Shown here one piece after another: positions 56,478-64,000 of a DNA stretch of 64,000 nucleotides. Position numbers and translations under genes: made by a program. The first letter of the stretch is position 1. Every line of letters begins with the position of its first letter. The notes beneath the pieces are model-generated. The model was not told where the DNA came from, did no database searches, and saw nothing but the letters and a program-made list of their open reading frames with translations. The stretch lies in assembly GCF_001465595.2 (NCBI RefSeq), contig NZ_CP013481.2, positions 1,240,001 to 1,304,000 of the forward strand, written 5' to 3'. This DNA comes from Pandoraea apista (lineage in GTDB: Bacteria; Pseudomonadota; Gammaproteobacteria; Burkholderiales; Burkholderiaceae).

Positions 56478-57152
56478 TCACAGACCGCCGTTCTCGGCAA
56501 GCGAGTACACGCTATCGCCGGCCACGATGAAATGGTCCAGCAGACGAATCTCGAGCAAGGCGAGGGCGTCGCCCAACTGCCGGGTCAGCGCCAGGTCCGC
56601 TGCACTCGGGGTAGGGACCCCGGAAGGATGATTGTGCGCGACGATGACGGCTGCGGCATGGACATCGAGTGCGGCGCGCACGATCTCCCGGGGATACGCG
56701 CAGGTTTGCGTCAGCGTGCCCTCGAACATCACCCGGGTACTGACAAGCCGGTGGGCGGCGTCGAGAAACAGGCAGGCGAAGCGCTCGCGGGAGCGGTCCT
56801 GTAATGTGAGACGCAGATAGTCGCGTACTCGGGCTGGGGAATCGAGCAGGCTGCCCGACTGCAATCCTTCCCCGAGCATTCTGCGCGCGACTTCGAGCGC
56901 GGCCTGAAATTGCAGGCATTTGGCCTGCCCCAGTCCGGGGATCTGGCGCAAACTCTCGAAGGGCATGGAGAGCAACCGGGCGAGCGATCCGCTGCGGGCA
57001 AGTAATTCGCGCCCAAGATCGACGGCATTGCGGCCTTGCGAGCCGGTGCGAAGCAAAATTGCCAGCAATTCGGCATCGGACAGTGCGTTGGCGCCTCGGG
57101 CCAGCATTTTTTCACGGGGGCGCTCGGCGAGCGGCCATTGAGCGATGGACAT
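56478..57152 (-). CDS. radC: RadC family protein (JAB/MPN domain)
   Basis: 224 residues from ATG 57152 with AGGAG upstream. An N-terminal helix-hairpin-helix (LRQIPGLGQAKCLQFQAALE, about residues 68-87) is followed by the MPN/JAB domain with the metal motif AHNHPSG (about residue 173) and the aspartate of SAADLALT. Despite the name, RadC's role in DNA repair is unproven; it is treated as a putative metalloprotease-like protein. Transcribed next to rpmB-rpmG as in many bacteria. Confidence 0.94.
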   Translation of the reverse strand: MSIAQWPLAERPREKMLARGANALSDAELLAILLRTGSQGRNAVDLGRELLARSGSLARLLSMPFESLRQIPGLGQAKCLQFQAALEVARRMLGEGLQSGSLLDSPARVRDYLRLTLQDRSRERFACLFLDAAHRLVSTRVMFEGTLTQTCAYPREIVRAALDVHAAAVIVAHNHPSGVPTPSAADLALTRQLGDALALLEIRLLDHFIVAGDSVYSLAENGGL

Positions 57153-57311
57153 GACGACTCCTGAACCGGGCACAGCCACGCGCATGATCGCGGGTGCCAC
57201 TAATATGGAACACTGCCGCCGACCGAAAAAATCGGGGCGGCTTTGCCGGGGAGCCGGACGCGCAACGCGACGTCATTTACAATATTAGCTTGACCTTGCT
57301 GTGAGACCCCC

Positions 57312-57767
57312 ATGAGTTCTGTTGCAACCCCCGTGGTTCAAGACGATTCCTATCTGACGCTCCACTATCGGATCGCTGCGCCCGACGGCGCGGATATTGT
57401 CAACACGTTTGAAGGCACACCGGCGACGCTGCAACTCGGTGGCGGCCAGATGGCCCCGACACTGGAGCAAGCGCTGCTGGGCATGGCGGTGGGGGAGAGG
57501 CGCCGGGTCGAACTGGCGCCCGAGCAGGCCTTCGGCCCGCGCAATCCGGAACTGTTGCAACGTGTCTCGATGAAGACGCTGGAGGAAAACAGCAACTTCG
57601 GCGAAGCATATAGCGTTGGGGATCTGGTCGAGTTCAACGCGCCAAGCGGTGGCCGCTATGCGGGCATCCTGCGCGAACTGGGCGACGGCTGGGCATTGTT
57701 CGACTTCAACCATCCGCTGGCCGGCCAGCCGATCGTGTTCGAGGTTCAGATTATCGGCATTCTGTAG
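57312..57767 (+). CDS. slpA: FKBP-type peptidyl-prolyl isomerase, SlpA-like
   Basis: 151 residues. The FKBP fold with an inserted IF/SlyD-like domain: [21 protein letters not shown] (about residues 12-32), [20 protein letters not shown] and the insert [17 protein letters not shown], then [10 protein letters not shown] at the end. It catalyses cis-trans proline isomerisation and has chaperone activity in relatives. It precedes ispH by only eight bases, a conserved pairing (slpA/fkpB-ispH). No signal peptide, so cytoplasmic. Confidence 0.93.
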   Translation: MSSVATPVVQDDSYLTLHYRIAAPDGADIVNTFEGTPATLQLGGGQMAPTLEQALLGMAVGERRRVELAPEQAFGPRNPELLQRVSMKTLEENSNFGEAYSVGDLVEFNAPSGGRYAGILRELGDGWALFDFNHPLAGQPIVFEVQIIGIL

Positions 57768-57775
57768 GAATCGAA

Positions 57776-58750
57776 ATGAGCGCCACCCAAGTCGTAGCAC
57801 CGACATTGTCGGATGCGGAAATTCTGCTGGCTCAGCCGCGTGGCTTTTGCGCGGGCGTTGACCGTGCCATTGAGATCGTCGAGCGCGCACTGACGATGTA
57901 CGGCGCGCCGATTTATGTGCGCCACGAGATCGTGCACAACGCGTACGTGGTCGAAAACCTGCGCAAGAAGGGCGCGATTTTCGTCGAGGAACTGACGGAC
58001 GTGCCGCCGGGTAACACGCTGATCTTCAGCGCGCACGGTGTGTCGCAAGCGGTGCGTACCGAGGCAGAAGCTCGCGGTCTGCGTATTTTCGATGCGACCT
58101 GCCCGCTCGTCACGAAGGTGCACGTCGAAGTCGCGAAGATGCGCAGCCAGGGGCTCGAGATCATCATGATCGGCCACAAGGGCCACCCGGAAGTGGAAGG
58201 CACGATGGGCCAGTCGGGCGAGGGCATGTTCCTCGTCGAGACGATTGAGGACGTGCTGGCACTACAGGTCGCGAACGAGGATAAGCTTGCCTACGTGACG
58301 CAGACCACGCTGTCGGTCGACGACGCTGCCGAAGTTATCAACGCGCTCAAGAAGCGTTTCCCGCGAATTACCGAGCCGAAGAAGCAGGACATCTGCTACG
58401 CGACGCAGAACCGCCAGGACGCCGTGAAATTCATGGCGCCGCAGTGCGACGTGGTTGTGGTCGTTGGCAGCCCGAACAGTTCCAATTCGAATCGCCTGCG
58501 TGAAGTCGCCGAAAAGATGGGCGTGCCGGCCTATATGGTCGACTCGCCCGATCAGCTCAAGCCGGAGTGGTTCGACGGCAAGCGCCGCATCGGTGTGACG
58601 GCGGGCGCCTCGGCGCCGGAAGTGCTGGCGCAATCGATCGTGTCGCGTTTGCGCGAACTGGGCGTCAATCAGGTCAAGGTACTCGACGGCGTGGAAGAAA
58701 ACATTGCTTTCCCGCTGCCCAAAGGGCTCGTACAGGTCGCAGTCGGCTAA
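57776..58750 (+). CDS. ispH: 4-hydroxy-3-methylbut-2-enyl diphosphate reductase
   Basis: 324 residues. The last enzyme of the MEP isoprenoid pathway, an iron-sulphur protein that makes IPP and DMAPP. The three cluster cysteines are in [12 protein letters not shown] (about residue 25), [12 protein letters not shown] (about residue 109) and [12 protein letters not shown] (about residue 208). Other motifs: [26 protein letters not shown] and VGVTAGAS-like [19 protein letters not shown] lies before the ATG, eight bases from the slpA stop. Confidence 0.97.
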   Translation: MSATQVVAPTLSDAEILLAQPRGFCAGVDRAIEIVERALTMYGAPIYVRHEIVHNAYVVENLRKKGAIFVEELTDVPPGNTLIFSAHGVSQAVRTEAEARGLRIFDATCPLVTKVHVEVAKMRSQGLEIIMIGHKGHPEVEGTMGQSGEGMFLVETIEDVLALQVANEDKLAYVTQTTLSVDDAAEVINALKKRFPRITEPKKQDICYATQNRQDAVKFMAPQCDVVVVVGSPNSSNSNRLREVAEKMGVPAYMVDSPDQLKPEWFDGKRRIGVTAGASAPEVLAQSIVSRLRELGVNQVKVLDGVEENIAFPLPKGLVQVAVG

Positions 58751-58803
58751 GCGCCGTCCGCGCAACCAGACCAACAGGCCAGCGGCAACGCCGCATGGCT
58801 CAC

Positions 58804-58839
58804 AAACCGGGTGTCGCATCGTGCGGCCCCGGTTTTTTT
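58804..58839 (+). terminator. ispH terminator
   Basis: AAACCGGG (58804-58811) with CCCGGTTT (58828-58835), loop partly self-pairing, followed by a T-run. Confidence 0.85.
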
Positions 58840-59162
58840 ATTGCCTCATTCCCGTTCCTGCCCTTTTGCGCATATCTCCCGTCGCCGCCTGACCTCACGC
58901 CGGCCATGCAACGGATCTCCGGTCTCCTTCCCAGTCACTTCATGCAGCGAAATTGACTGCGGCATTTGTGCATTTGTTTGTAGTTTTTTGCTAAAAATAC
59001 GCATACCAATTTTCCTTCTTTTTGATGTCTTATCAGTCAAAACCAATGGCATCAATTATTAATTCAACGAATAAAGAATTGGGTTGAAGCTGGGCTTTCC
59101 GGTTTTCCGGAATCTAATTATTTATATACCCACTTAATTAGAATAACTGCTCAAATTGGTAC

Positions 59163-59178
59163 AGGCACGCTAATTGCT
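59163..59178 (+). promoter_or_regulatory. Candidate sigma-54 (RpoN) promoter
   Basis: AGGCACG then four bases then TTGCT matches the -24/-12 consensus TGGCACG-N4-TTGCW at every position but the first. The invariant GG (59164-59165) and GC (59176-59177) are exactly ten bases apart. Its start site would be near 59190, with a leader of about 280 bases to the liv-type gene. Confidence 0.55.
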
Positions 59179-59209
59179 TATTAGCTTGATGTGGCGGTAA
59201 AGCCCATTA

Positions 59210-59257
59210 ATGGTGCATCGGTTGCACCATGAGGCCGCTCGGGCTGGTGCGCCCGAG
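59210..59257 (+). other. Two consecutive hairpins in the liv-type leader
   Basis: ATGGTGC (59210-59216) pairs with GCACCAT (59224-59230); CTCGGGC (59238-59244) pairs with GCCCGAG (59251-59257). Both are perfect seven-base stems with six- or seven-base loops just downstream of the sigma-54 candidate. Confidence 0.5.
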
Positions 59258-59400
59258 TGCGTAAAACTTTTAACAAATCCGGGGTTGCGCTTTTGAAAAG
59301 TTAGGGTTGCACAAGTCGGTATAAAACCTTAGTCCTCCATTATGGAAAACCCTGTGGCGTCGGGCGTCGCAGCCGCAAAGAATGGAGTTACAATGCGCGC

Positions 59401-59416
59401 GTTTCGCATACGAAAC
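59401..59416 (+). other. GTTTCG-CATA-CGAAAC hairpin near the first liv-type gene
   Basis: Perfect six-base inverted repeat with a four-base loop, 55 bases before the start codon. Could be a leader hairpin or an operator. Confidence 0.4.
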
Positions 59417-59470
59417 ATCGAATTGGCGTTTTTGGCGTTATTAAACCGCCGACAATCAGGAGATAATCAA

Positions 59471-60679
59471 ATGCAACTCAAGTTCGCGAAGGTACTGCCC
59501 GTAGTCGCCGCAGTGACGCTGTTGGCGGCCTGCGGTCAGAAGGAAGAAAAGCAGGCCGATTCGGGTGCCGCTTCTGCACCTGCCGCGACGACTGCCGCCA
59601 GCGGGGGCGGCGATGCGGTTGTAATTAAGATCGGGCACGTTGCACCGCTGACGGGCCAAATTGCTCACTTGGGCAAAGATAACGAAAATGGTGCACGCCT
59701 GGCCATTGAAGAGGCCAATAAGGCTGGCCTGACCATCGACGGCAAACCGGTCAAGCTGGAACTGGTGGCCGAAGATGACGCCGCCGATCCGAAGACCGCA
59801 ACGCAGGTTGCCCAGAAGCTCGTCGACGAAAAGGTCGTCGCTGTGGTGGGTCACTTGAATTCCGGTACGACGATTCCGGCATCGAAGATCTATAGCGATG
59901 CGGGCATCGTGCAGATCTCGCCGTCGGCAACCAACCCGGCATACACCCAGCAGGGCTTCAAGACTGCCTATCGTGTAGTCGCAACCGACGCTCAGCAGGG
60001 TCCCGCACTGGCCAACTACGCCACCAAGGCGCTGGGTGCCAAGTCGGTGGCCATCGTCGACGACGCAACGGCCTACGGCAAGGGCCTGGCCGACGAGTTC
60101 GAGAAGACCGCGAAGGCCAACGGCCTGAAGGTGCTCTCGCACGATGCGACCAACGACAAGGCGACGGATTTCCGCGCCATTCTGACGAAGATCAAGGGTG
60201 AGCGTCCGGACATCATCATGTACGGCGGTATGGATGCGACCGGCGGCCCGTTCGCCAAGCAGTCGAAGGAACTGGGTATCGGTGCCAAGGTGCTCGCCGG
60301 CGACGGCGTGTGTACTGACAAGGTGGCCGAACTGGCCGGCGACGCCATCGACAACATCGTTTGCTCGGAAGCGGGCATGGCGCTGTCGAAGATGGAAGGC
60401 GGTGCGGACTTCTCGAAGCGCTACGAAGCCCGTTTCAACCAGCCGATCCAGATCTACGCCCCGTTCACGTATGACGCTGTCAACGTGATCATCGACGCCA
60501 TGAAGCGTGCCAACTCGACCGATCCGGCGAAGATTCTCGCAGCGATGCCGGCGACCGACTACAAGGGTGTTATCGGTCACATCGCGTTCGACAGCAAGGG
60601 CGACATGAAGGAACCGGTGATCACGCTCTACAACTACAAGGACAAGAAGAAGAGCGTGCTCGACGTGGTGAAGATGTAA
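59471..60679 (+). CDS. Branched-chain amino-acid ABC transporter substrate-binding lipoprotein
   Basis: 402 residues from ATG 59471 with AGGAGAT. The lipobox VTLLAAC puts the lipidated cysteine at residue 21, so the protein is anchored in the periplasm rather than free. After a Gly/Ala linker comes the type I binding fold (IKIGHVAPLTGQIAHLGKDN, LVAEDDAADPKTATQVAQKL, VVGHLNSGTTIPASKIYSDA). Resembles LivJ/LivK; exact ligand (leucine, isoleucine, valine or a related compound) is inferred from family. First gene of livHMGF-type operon, with an intervening hairpin after it. Confidence 0.93.
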   Translation: MQLKFAKVLPVVAAVTLLAACGQKEEKQADSGAASAPAATTAASGGGDAVVIKIGHVAPLTGQIAHLGKDNENGARLAIEEANKAGLTIDGKPVKLELVAEDDAADPKTATQVAQKLVDEKVVAVVGHLNSGTTIPASKIYSDAGIVQISPSATNPAYTQQGFKTAYRVVATDAQQGPALANYATKALGAKSVAIVDDATAYGKGLADEFEKTAKANGLKVLSHDATNDKATDFRAILTKIKGERPDIIMYGGMDATGGPFAKQSKELGIGAKVLAGDGVCTDKVAELAGDAIDNIVCSEAGMALSKMEGGADFSKRYEARFNQPIQIYAPFTYDAVNVIIDAMKRANSTDPAKILAAMPATDYKGVIGHIAFDSKGDMKEPVITLYNYKDKKKSVLDVVKM

Positions 60680-60699
60680 CTCCCGGGCGCTTGCGCCAT

Positions 60700-60740
60700 G
60701 AAACGGCACCGGTGCCTACCCGTTCGGTGCCGTTTCTTTA
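60700..60740 (+). terminator. Hairpin between the binding protein and livH
   Basis: GAAACGGCACCG (60700-60711) pairs with CGGTGCCGTTTC (60725-60736), followed by TTTAT. It could stop most transcripts after the binding-protein gene. Confidence 0.7.
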
Positions 60741-60890
60741 TCTGCGGAACGATGCCGTGCCTGCATGACGGGCACGGCCCCCCTCCTGACACAGGATTAC
60801 GCCTCATTACCCGCAGTTCTCTCGACCCCCTCGCACGCCCTATCGGGCACGCGTGTCGAGAGCCCGTTTTCGGGACAAGGAGTTAGCTTC

Positions 60891-61841
60891 ATGGATATTT
60901 TTATCCAACAAATCTTGAACGGCCTCGTGCTTGGTAGCGTGTACGCGATCATTGCGCTGGGTTATACGATGGTCTACGGCATTCTGGGCATCATCAACTT
61001 TGCCCACGCCGATGTGATGATGATTGGCGCGATGGTCGCGCTATCTACCATCAACCTGTTGTTGAAAGTCGCGCCGGACATGAACCCGGCGCTTATGCTG
61101 GCCATCGCCACGCTGGTGTGTATGCCCGTGTGCGCGCTGACCAACTTCGTGATCGAGCGCGTGGCTTACCGGCCGTTGCGCAATGCGCCGCGTCTGGCGC
61201 CGCTGATCACGGCCATTGGCGTGTCGCTGCTGTTGCAGACGATCGCCATGTTGATCTGGTCGCGTAACCCGCTGTCGTTCCCGCAACTGCTGCCCACCGA
61301 CGCCATGACGATCATTCCGCAGCGCGGCGATCATCCGGGCGCCGTGACCAACGGCACCGGTATCGTGATCGTGGTGGTCGCATTCCTCGTGATGTTCGGC
61401 CTGACGCAGCTCGTGAACCGCACCAAGCTCGGACGCGCCATGCGCGCGACGGCGGAGAACCGCAACGTTGCGGGCCTCATGGGGGTGAATCCCAACTTCG
61501 TGATCTCGGCCACGTTTGCACTGGGGGGGGCTCTCGCAGCGCTCGCGGGCGTCATGATGGCGTCGAATTACGGTAATGCCCACTTCTACATGGGCTTCAT
61601 TCCCGGAATGAAGGCGTTCACGGCGGCGGTGCTCGGCGGTATCGGCAACCTGCAAGGCGCCATGGTCGGCGGCGTGCTGCTGGGCCTCATTGAAGCATTG
61701 GGTGCGGGCTACATCGGCGATCTCACCGGTGGCGTGTTCGGTAGTAACTATCAGGACGTGTTTGCTTTCGTCGTTCTGATCATCGTGCTGGTGTTCCGTC
61801 CGAGTGGTCTGCTCGGCGAACGCGTGGCCGATCGTGCATAA
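60891..61841 (+). CDS. livH: Branched-chain amino-acid ABC transporter permease LivH
   Basis: 316 residues, about eight membrane spans. MDIFIQQILNGLVLGSVYAIIAL and TMVYGILGIINFAHAD (about residues 26-41) are the LivH signature; the EAA-like contact region for the ATPase is AMRATAENRNVAGLMGVN (about residue 182). The ATG at 60891 has AAGGAG upstream. There is a run of eight guanines inside the reading frame at 61523-61530. It forms the membrane pore with LivM. Confidence 0.95.
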   Translation: MDIFIQQILNGLVLGSVYAIIALGYTMVYGILGIINFAHADVMMIGAMVALSTINLLLKVAPDMNPALMLAIATLVCMPVCALTNFVIERVAYRPLRNAPRLAPLITAIGVSLLLQTIAMLIWSRNPLSFPQLLPTDAMTIIPQRGDHPGAVTNGTGIVIVVVAFLVMFGLTQLVNRTKLGRAMRATAENRNVAGLMGVNPNFVISATFALGGALAALAGVMMASNYGNAHFYMGFIPGMKAFTAAVLGGIGNLQGAMVGGVLLGLIEALGAGYIGDLTGGVFGSNYQDVFAFVVLIIVLVFRPSGLLGERVADRA

Positions 61842-61859
61842 GCGGGAGGTCGTCACATC

Positions 61860-62993
61860 ATGAATCAACCTGTGCAAACCTCCGCGCCGGCCACGCAGAT
61901 TTCTGCGGCGGCGGCCACACGCAAGGCCTATCGCGGCCTTGCGTTCTTCCTGATCGCAGCCGTTATCGCGCCTGTGCTCGTCGGCTATGCCGGCGGCAAC
62001 TACTGGGTGCGCGTGCTCGACTTTGCGCTGCTCTACATCATGCTCGCGCTGGGCCTGAATATCGTGGTGGGCTTCGCCGGCCTGCTCGATTTGGGTTACA
62101 TCGCGTTCTATGCGGTGGGCGCGTACGTCACGGCGTTCCTCAGCTCGCCTCACCTGACCACGCAGTTCGAGTGGATCGGGCATATGTTCCCGGGCGGTCT
62201 GCATGTGCCTGTGTGGTTCACCATACCGATCGGGGCGGCGGTCGCGGCGATCTTCGGCATTTTGCTCGGCGCGCCGACGTTGCGACTGCGCGGGGACTAT
62301 CTGGCCATCGTGACGTTGGGCTTCGGCGAGATCATCCGTATCTTCATGAACAACCTCGACCGGCCGGTGAATATCACCAATGGCCCGAAGGGGATCACCG
62401 GTATCCAGCCCGCGTCGTTGTTCGGCTTTGACTTCTCGAAAGCGCATGAATTCTTCGGGTTCAAGGTCAACTCGGTGTACATGTACTACTACCTGTTCGT
62501 GTTCCTCGCGCTGGTCATTGCGTTCGTCTGCGTACGCTTGCAGCACTCGCGTATCGGCCGCGCCTGGGTGGCGATTCGTGAAGACGAAATCGCCGCCAAG
62601 GCCATGGGGATCAACACGCGCAACATCAAGTTGCTTGCGTTTGCCATGGGGGCGTCGTTCGGCGGCGTGGCGGGTGGCATGTTCTCCGCGTTCCAGGGCT
62701 TCGTTTCGCCTGAGTCGTTCACCTTCTGGGAGTCGATCGTCGTGCTCTCCATGGTGGTGCTCGGCGGCATGGGTCATATTCCGGGCGTGATTCTGGGCGG
62801 TGTGCTGCTCTCGGCCTTCCCCGAGATCCTGCGCTCGACCATGGGCCCGTTGCAGATGAAGTTGTTCGGTAGCGTCATCGTCGATCCCGAAGTGATCCGG
62901 CAGTTGCTGTACGGTCTGGCCATGATTCTGATCATGCTGTACCGTCCGGCCGGCCTGTGGCCGTCGCCGCGTCCGGAAGAACGGACTCTGTAA
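61860..62993 (+). CDS. livM: Branched-chain amino-acid ABC transporter permease LivM
   Basis: 377 residues, about ten membrane spans. The N-terminal 30 residues are cytosolic and variable. Then come VLDFALLYIMLALGLNIVVG (about residue 52), FAGLLDLGYIAFYAVGAY (about residue 72) and the ATPase-contact loop RIGRAWVAIREDEIAAKAMG (about residue 232). GGGAGG precedes the ATG. 18 bases after livH. Confidence 0.95.
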   Translation: MNQPVQTSAPATQISAAAATRKAYRGLAFFLIAAVIAPVLVGYAGGNYWVRVLDFALLYIMLALGLNIVVGFAGLLDLGYIAFYAVGAYVTAFLSSPHLTTQFEWIGHMFPGGLHVPVWFTIPIGAAVAAIFGILLGAPTLRLRGDYLAIVTLGFGEIIRIFMNNLDRPVNITNGPKGITGIQPASLFGFDFSKAHEFFGFKVNSVYMYYYLFVFLALVIAFVCVRLQHSRIGRAWVAIREDEIAAKAMGINTRNIKLLAFAMGASFGGVAGGMFSAFQGFVSPESFTFWESIVVLSMVVLGGMGHIPGVILGGVLLSAFPEILRSTMGPLQMKLFGSVIVDPEVIRQLLYGLAMILIMLYRPAGLWPSPRPEERTL

Positions 62994-63014
62994 GCCGAGG
63001 GAGATGACCTGAAT

Positions 63015-63788
63015 ATGAGCGAACAAATTCTTCTGTCCGTCAAGGGCGTGAACAAGCGCTTCGGCGGTCTGCAGGCTCTCACGGATGTGGGGCTGGAGAT
63101 CAAGCCGGGGCAAATCTATGGGCTGATCGGCCCGAACGGTGCGGGCAAGACCACGTTTTTCAACGTGATCACCGGCCTCTACACGCCGGATTCCGGCGAA
63201 TTTACGCTCGACGGCAGTACCTACAAGCCGACCGCCGTGCACGAAGTGGCGCGCGCGGGGATTGCCCGCACGTTCCAGAACATTCGCCTGTTTGGCGGCA
63301 TGACCGTTGTTGAGAACGTGATGGTGGGTCGTCACGTGCGCACGAAGATGGGCGTGATCGGTGCGATTGTGCGTTACCCCGGCGCGAAGGCCGAGGAGCG
63401 CGCCATTCGCGATCGCGCGATGGAGTTGCTCGAGTACGTGGGCGTGGCGAAATACGCCAACTACACGGCGGCGAATCTCTCGTATGGCCACCAGCGCCGT
63501 CTCGAGATTGCGCGTGCGTTGGCGACCGATCCGAAGCTGCTCGCGCTCGACGAGCCGGCGGCCGGCATGAACGCCACGGAGAAGGTCGAGCTGCGCGGGC
63601 TGCTCGACAAGATCCGCAGCGACGGCAAGACGATCCTGCTCATCGAGCACGACGTGAAGCTGGTGATGGGCTTGTGCAACCGCATGACGGTGCTCGATTA
63701 CGGCAAGGTGATTGCCGAAGGTTTGCCGCAGGATGTGCAGAAAAATCCGGCGGTGATTGAAGCGTATCTCGGTGCAGGAGGCCATTGA
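63015..63788 (+). CDS. livG: Branched-chain amino-acid ABC transporter ATP-binding protein LivG
   Basis: 257 residues. Walker A is GPNGAGKTTFFN (about residue 39), the signature motif LSYGHQRRLEIARAL (about residue 155) and Walker B LLALDEPAAGMN (about residue 176), followed by the switch His in LLIEHDVKLVM. The GIARTFQNIRLFGGM Q-loop is typical of LivG. The stop and the livF start share one base (TGATG), indicating coupling. Energises LivH/LivM. Confidence 0.96.
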   Translation: MSEQILLSVKGVNKRFGGLQALTDVGLEIKPGQIYGLIGPNGAGKTTFFNVITGLYTPDSGEFTLDGSTYKPTAVHEVARAGIARTFQNIRLFGGMTVVENVMVGRHVRTKMGVIGAIVRYPGAKAEERAIRDRAMELLEYVGVAKYANYTAANLSYGHQRRLEIARALATDPKLLALDEPAAGMNATEKVELRGLLDKIRSDGKTILLIEHDVKLVMGLCNRMTVLDYGKVIAEGLPQDVQKNPAVIEAYLGAGGH

Positions 63789-64000
63789 TGAGCGCAATGT
63801 TGACGATCAAGGGCCTGAAAGTCGCTTACGGCGGGATCAAAGCGGTCAAAGGAATCGACCTGCATATCCAGCCGGGCGAACTGGTCACGCTAATCGGCGC
63901 GAACGGTGCGGGCAAGACGACCACCATGAAGGCGATCACGGGGCTGTTGCCGTGGGCCGAGGGTGACATCGAGTATCTGGGCAAGTCGATTCGCGGCGTG
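63788..64000 (+). CDS. livF: Branched-chain amino-acid ABC transporter ATP-binding protein LivF, truncated by window
   Basis: The first 71 codons are visible and then the window ends. MLTIKGLKVAYGGIKAVKGI and the Walker A TLIGANGAGKTTTMKAITGL (about residue 35) match LivF, the second ATPase of the transporter. The signature and Walker B motifs lie beyond the edge. An ATG three codons in could be the start instead. Coupled to livG by a one-base overlap. Confidence 0.93.
   Translation, partial: MSAMLTIKGLKVAYGGIKAVKGIDLHIQPGELVTLIGANGAGKTTTMKAITGLLPWAEGDIEYLGKSIRGV

Larger units (their letters stand above)
58751..59470. other. Long AT-rich gap before the liv-type operon
   Basis: 720 bases. 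After the ispH terminator the DNA becomes markedly AT-rich (about 58960-59210). It holds a sigma-54-like promoter (59163-59178), two GC hairpins (59210-59257), a TATAAA (59320-59325) and a GTTTCG-CATA-CGAAAC hairpin (59401-59416) near the start codon. No conserved coding frame. It looks like an elaborate control region. Confidence 0.5.

Noticed and set aside
59210..59230. TGGTGC...GCACCA dyad as an NtrC enhancer site
   Set aside because: NtrC sites have TGCAC and GTGCA half-sites with GC-N11-GC spacing. Here the arms are in the opposite order, and the site lies downstream of the sigma-54 candidate.
61041..63797. A 918-codon open frame antisense to the liv-type operon
   Set aside because: It lies wholly opposite livH, livM and livG, whose motifs are unmistakable. 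The product is His/Arg/Glu-rich with no family signature, as expected from the opposite strand of GC-rich coding DNA.

Overview
The window looks like a chromosomal segment of a high-GC betaproteobacterium of the order Burkholderiales. Gene content and order (exbB-exbD-lpxK-Trm112-like-kdsB then adk; rpmB-rpmG-radC facing slpA-ispH; the DUF3579 gene divergent from argF; nadA-nadC facing nadB) are what I associate with Burkholderiaceae. Pandoraea is my best guess at genus; that is an inference and no rRNA is present to test it. No rRNA, tRNA, CRISPR array, insertion sequence, integrase or phage gene was seen. Most of the 66 coding regions are core housekeeping genes.

Layout. 1-6.1 kb: a truncated acyl-CoA synthetase-like gene, ybaK, plsY, yajQ, murB, a patatin-like phospholipase and ppnP. 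6.5-9.5 kb: argF and the divergent DUF3579 gene, an outer-membrane barrel protein, rpsT. 9.7-18 kb: murJ and a SirB1-like gene on plus; a DUF962 membrane protein, a short-chain dehydrogenase, adk, and the overlapping envelope operon exbB-exbD-lpxK-Trm112-like-kdsB on minus. 18.4-25 kb: xseA, sodB, an HD-GYP protein, a DUF192 protein, two tiny Ala/Lys-rich secreted paralogues, rluE-like and icd. 25-34 kb is the accessory part: a secreted hypothetical, a VOC protein, a LysR/SDR divergent pair, a lone glycosyltransferase, and a complete four-gene aromatic-ring hydroxylase operon whose order and sequence match salicylate 5-hydroxylase (nagAa-nagG-nagH-nagAb), divergent from a NahR/NagR-like regulator. 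34-46.5 kb: a cold-shock gene, clpS-clpA, dut, a luciferase-like oxidoreductase, an MFS transporter, coaBC, lspA-ileS-ribF. 46.7-58.8 kb: purN-rsmB-like-mscS-like, a fatty-acid desaturase, nadA-nadC against nadB, rpmB-rpmG, radC, slpA-ispH. 59.4-64 kb: a branched-chain amino-acid type ABC transporter operon, truncated in livF by the window edge.

Functional groupings. The lipid A/Kdo genes kdsB and lpxK sit with ExbB/ExbD. NadA, NadB and NadC together make nicotinate mononucleotide from aspartate. The nag-like operon would convert salicylate to gentisate, but no gentisate-degrading genes lie in the window.

The most interesting non-coding signals are: a TCTTATATAAGA palindrome shared by the icd and argF/DUF3579 control regions; two consensus DnaA boxes plus near-matches between exbB and xseA; a near-consensus sigma-54 promoter and paired hairpins in a long AT-rich leader before the liv operon; strong dyads in the nag-like intergenic region and before clpS; and several genes whose -10 element lies 6-9 bases before the start codon, suggesting leaderless mRNAs. 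I found no clear candidate for an entirely new multi-gene system.
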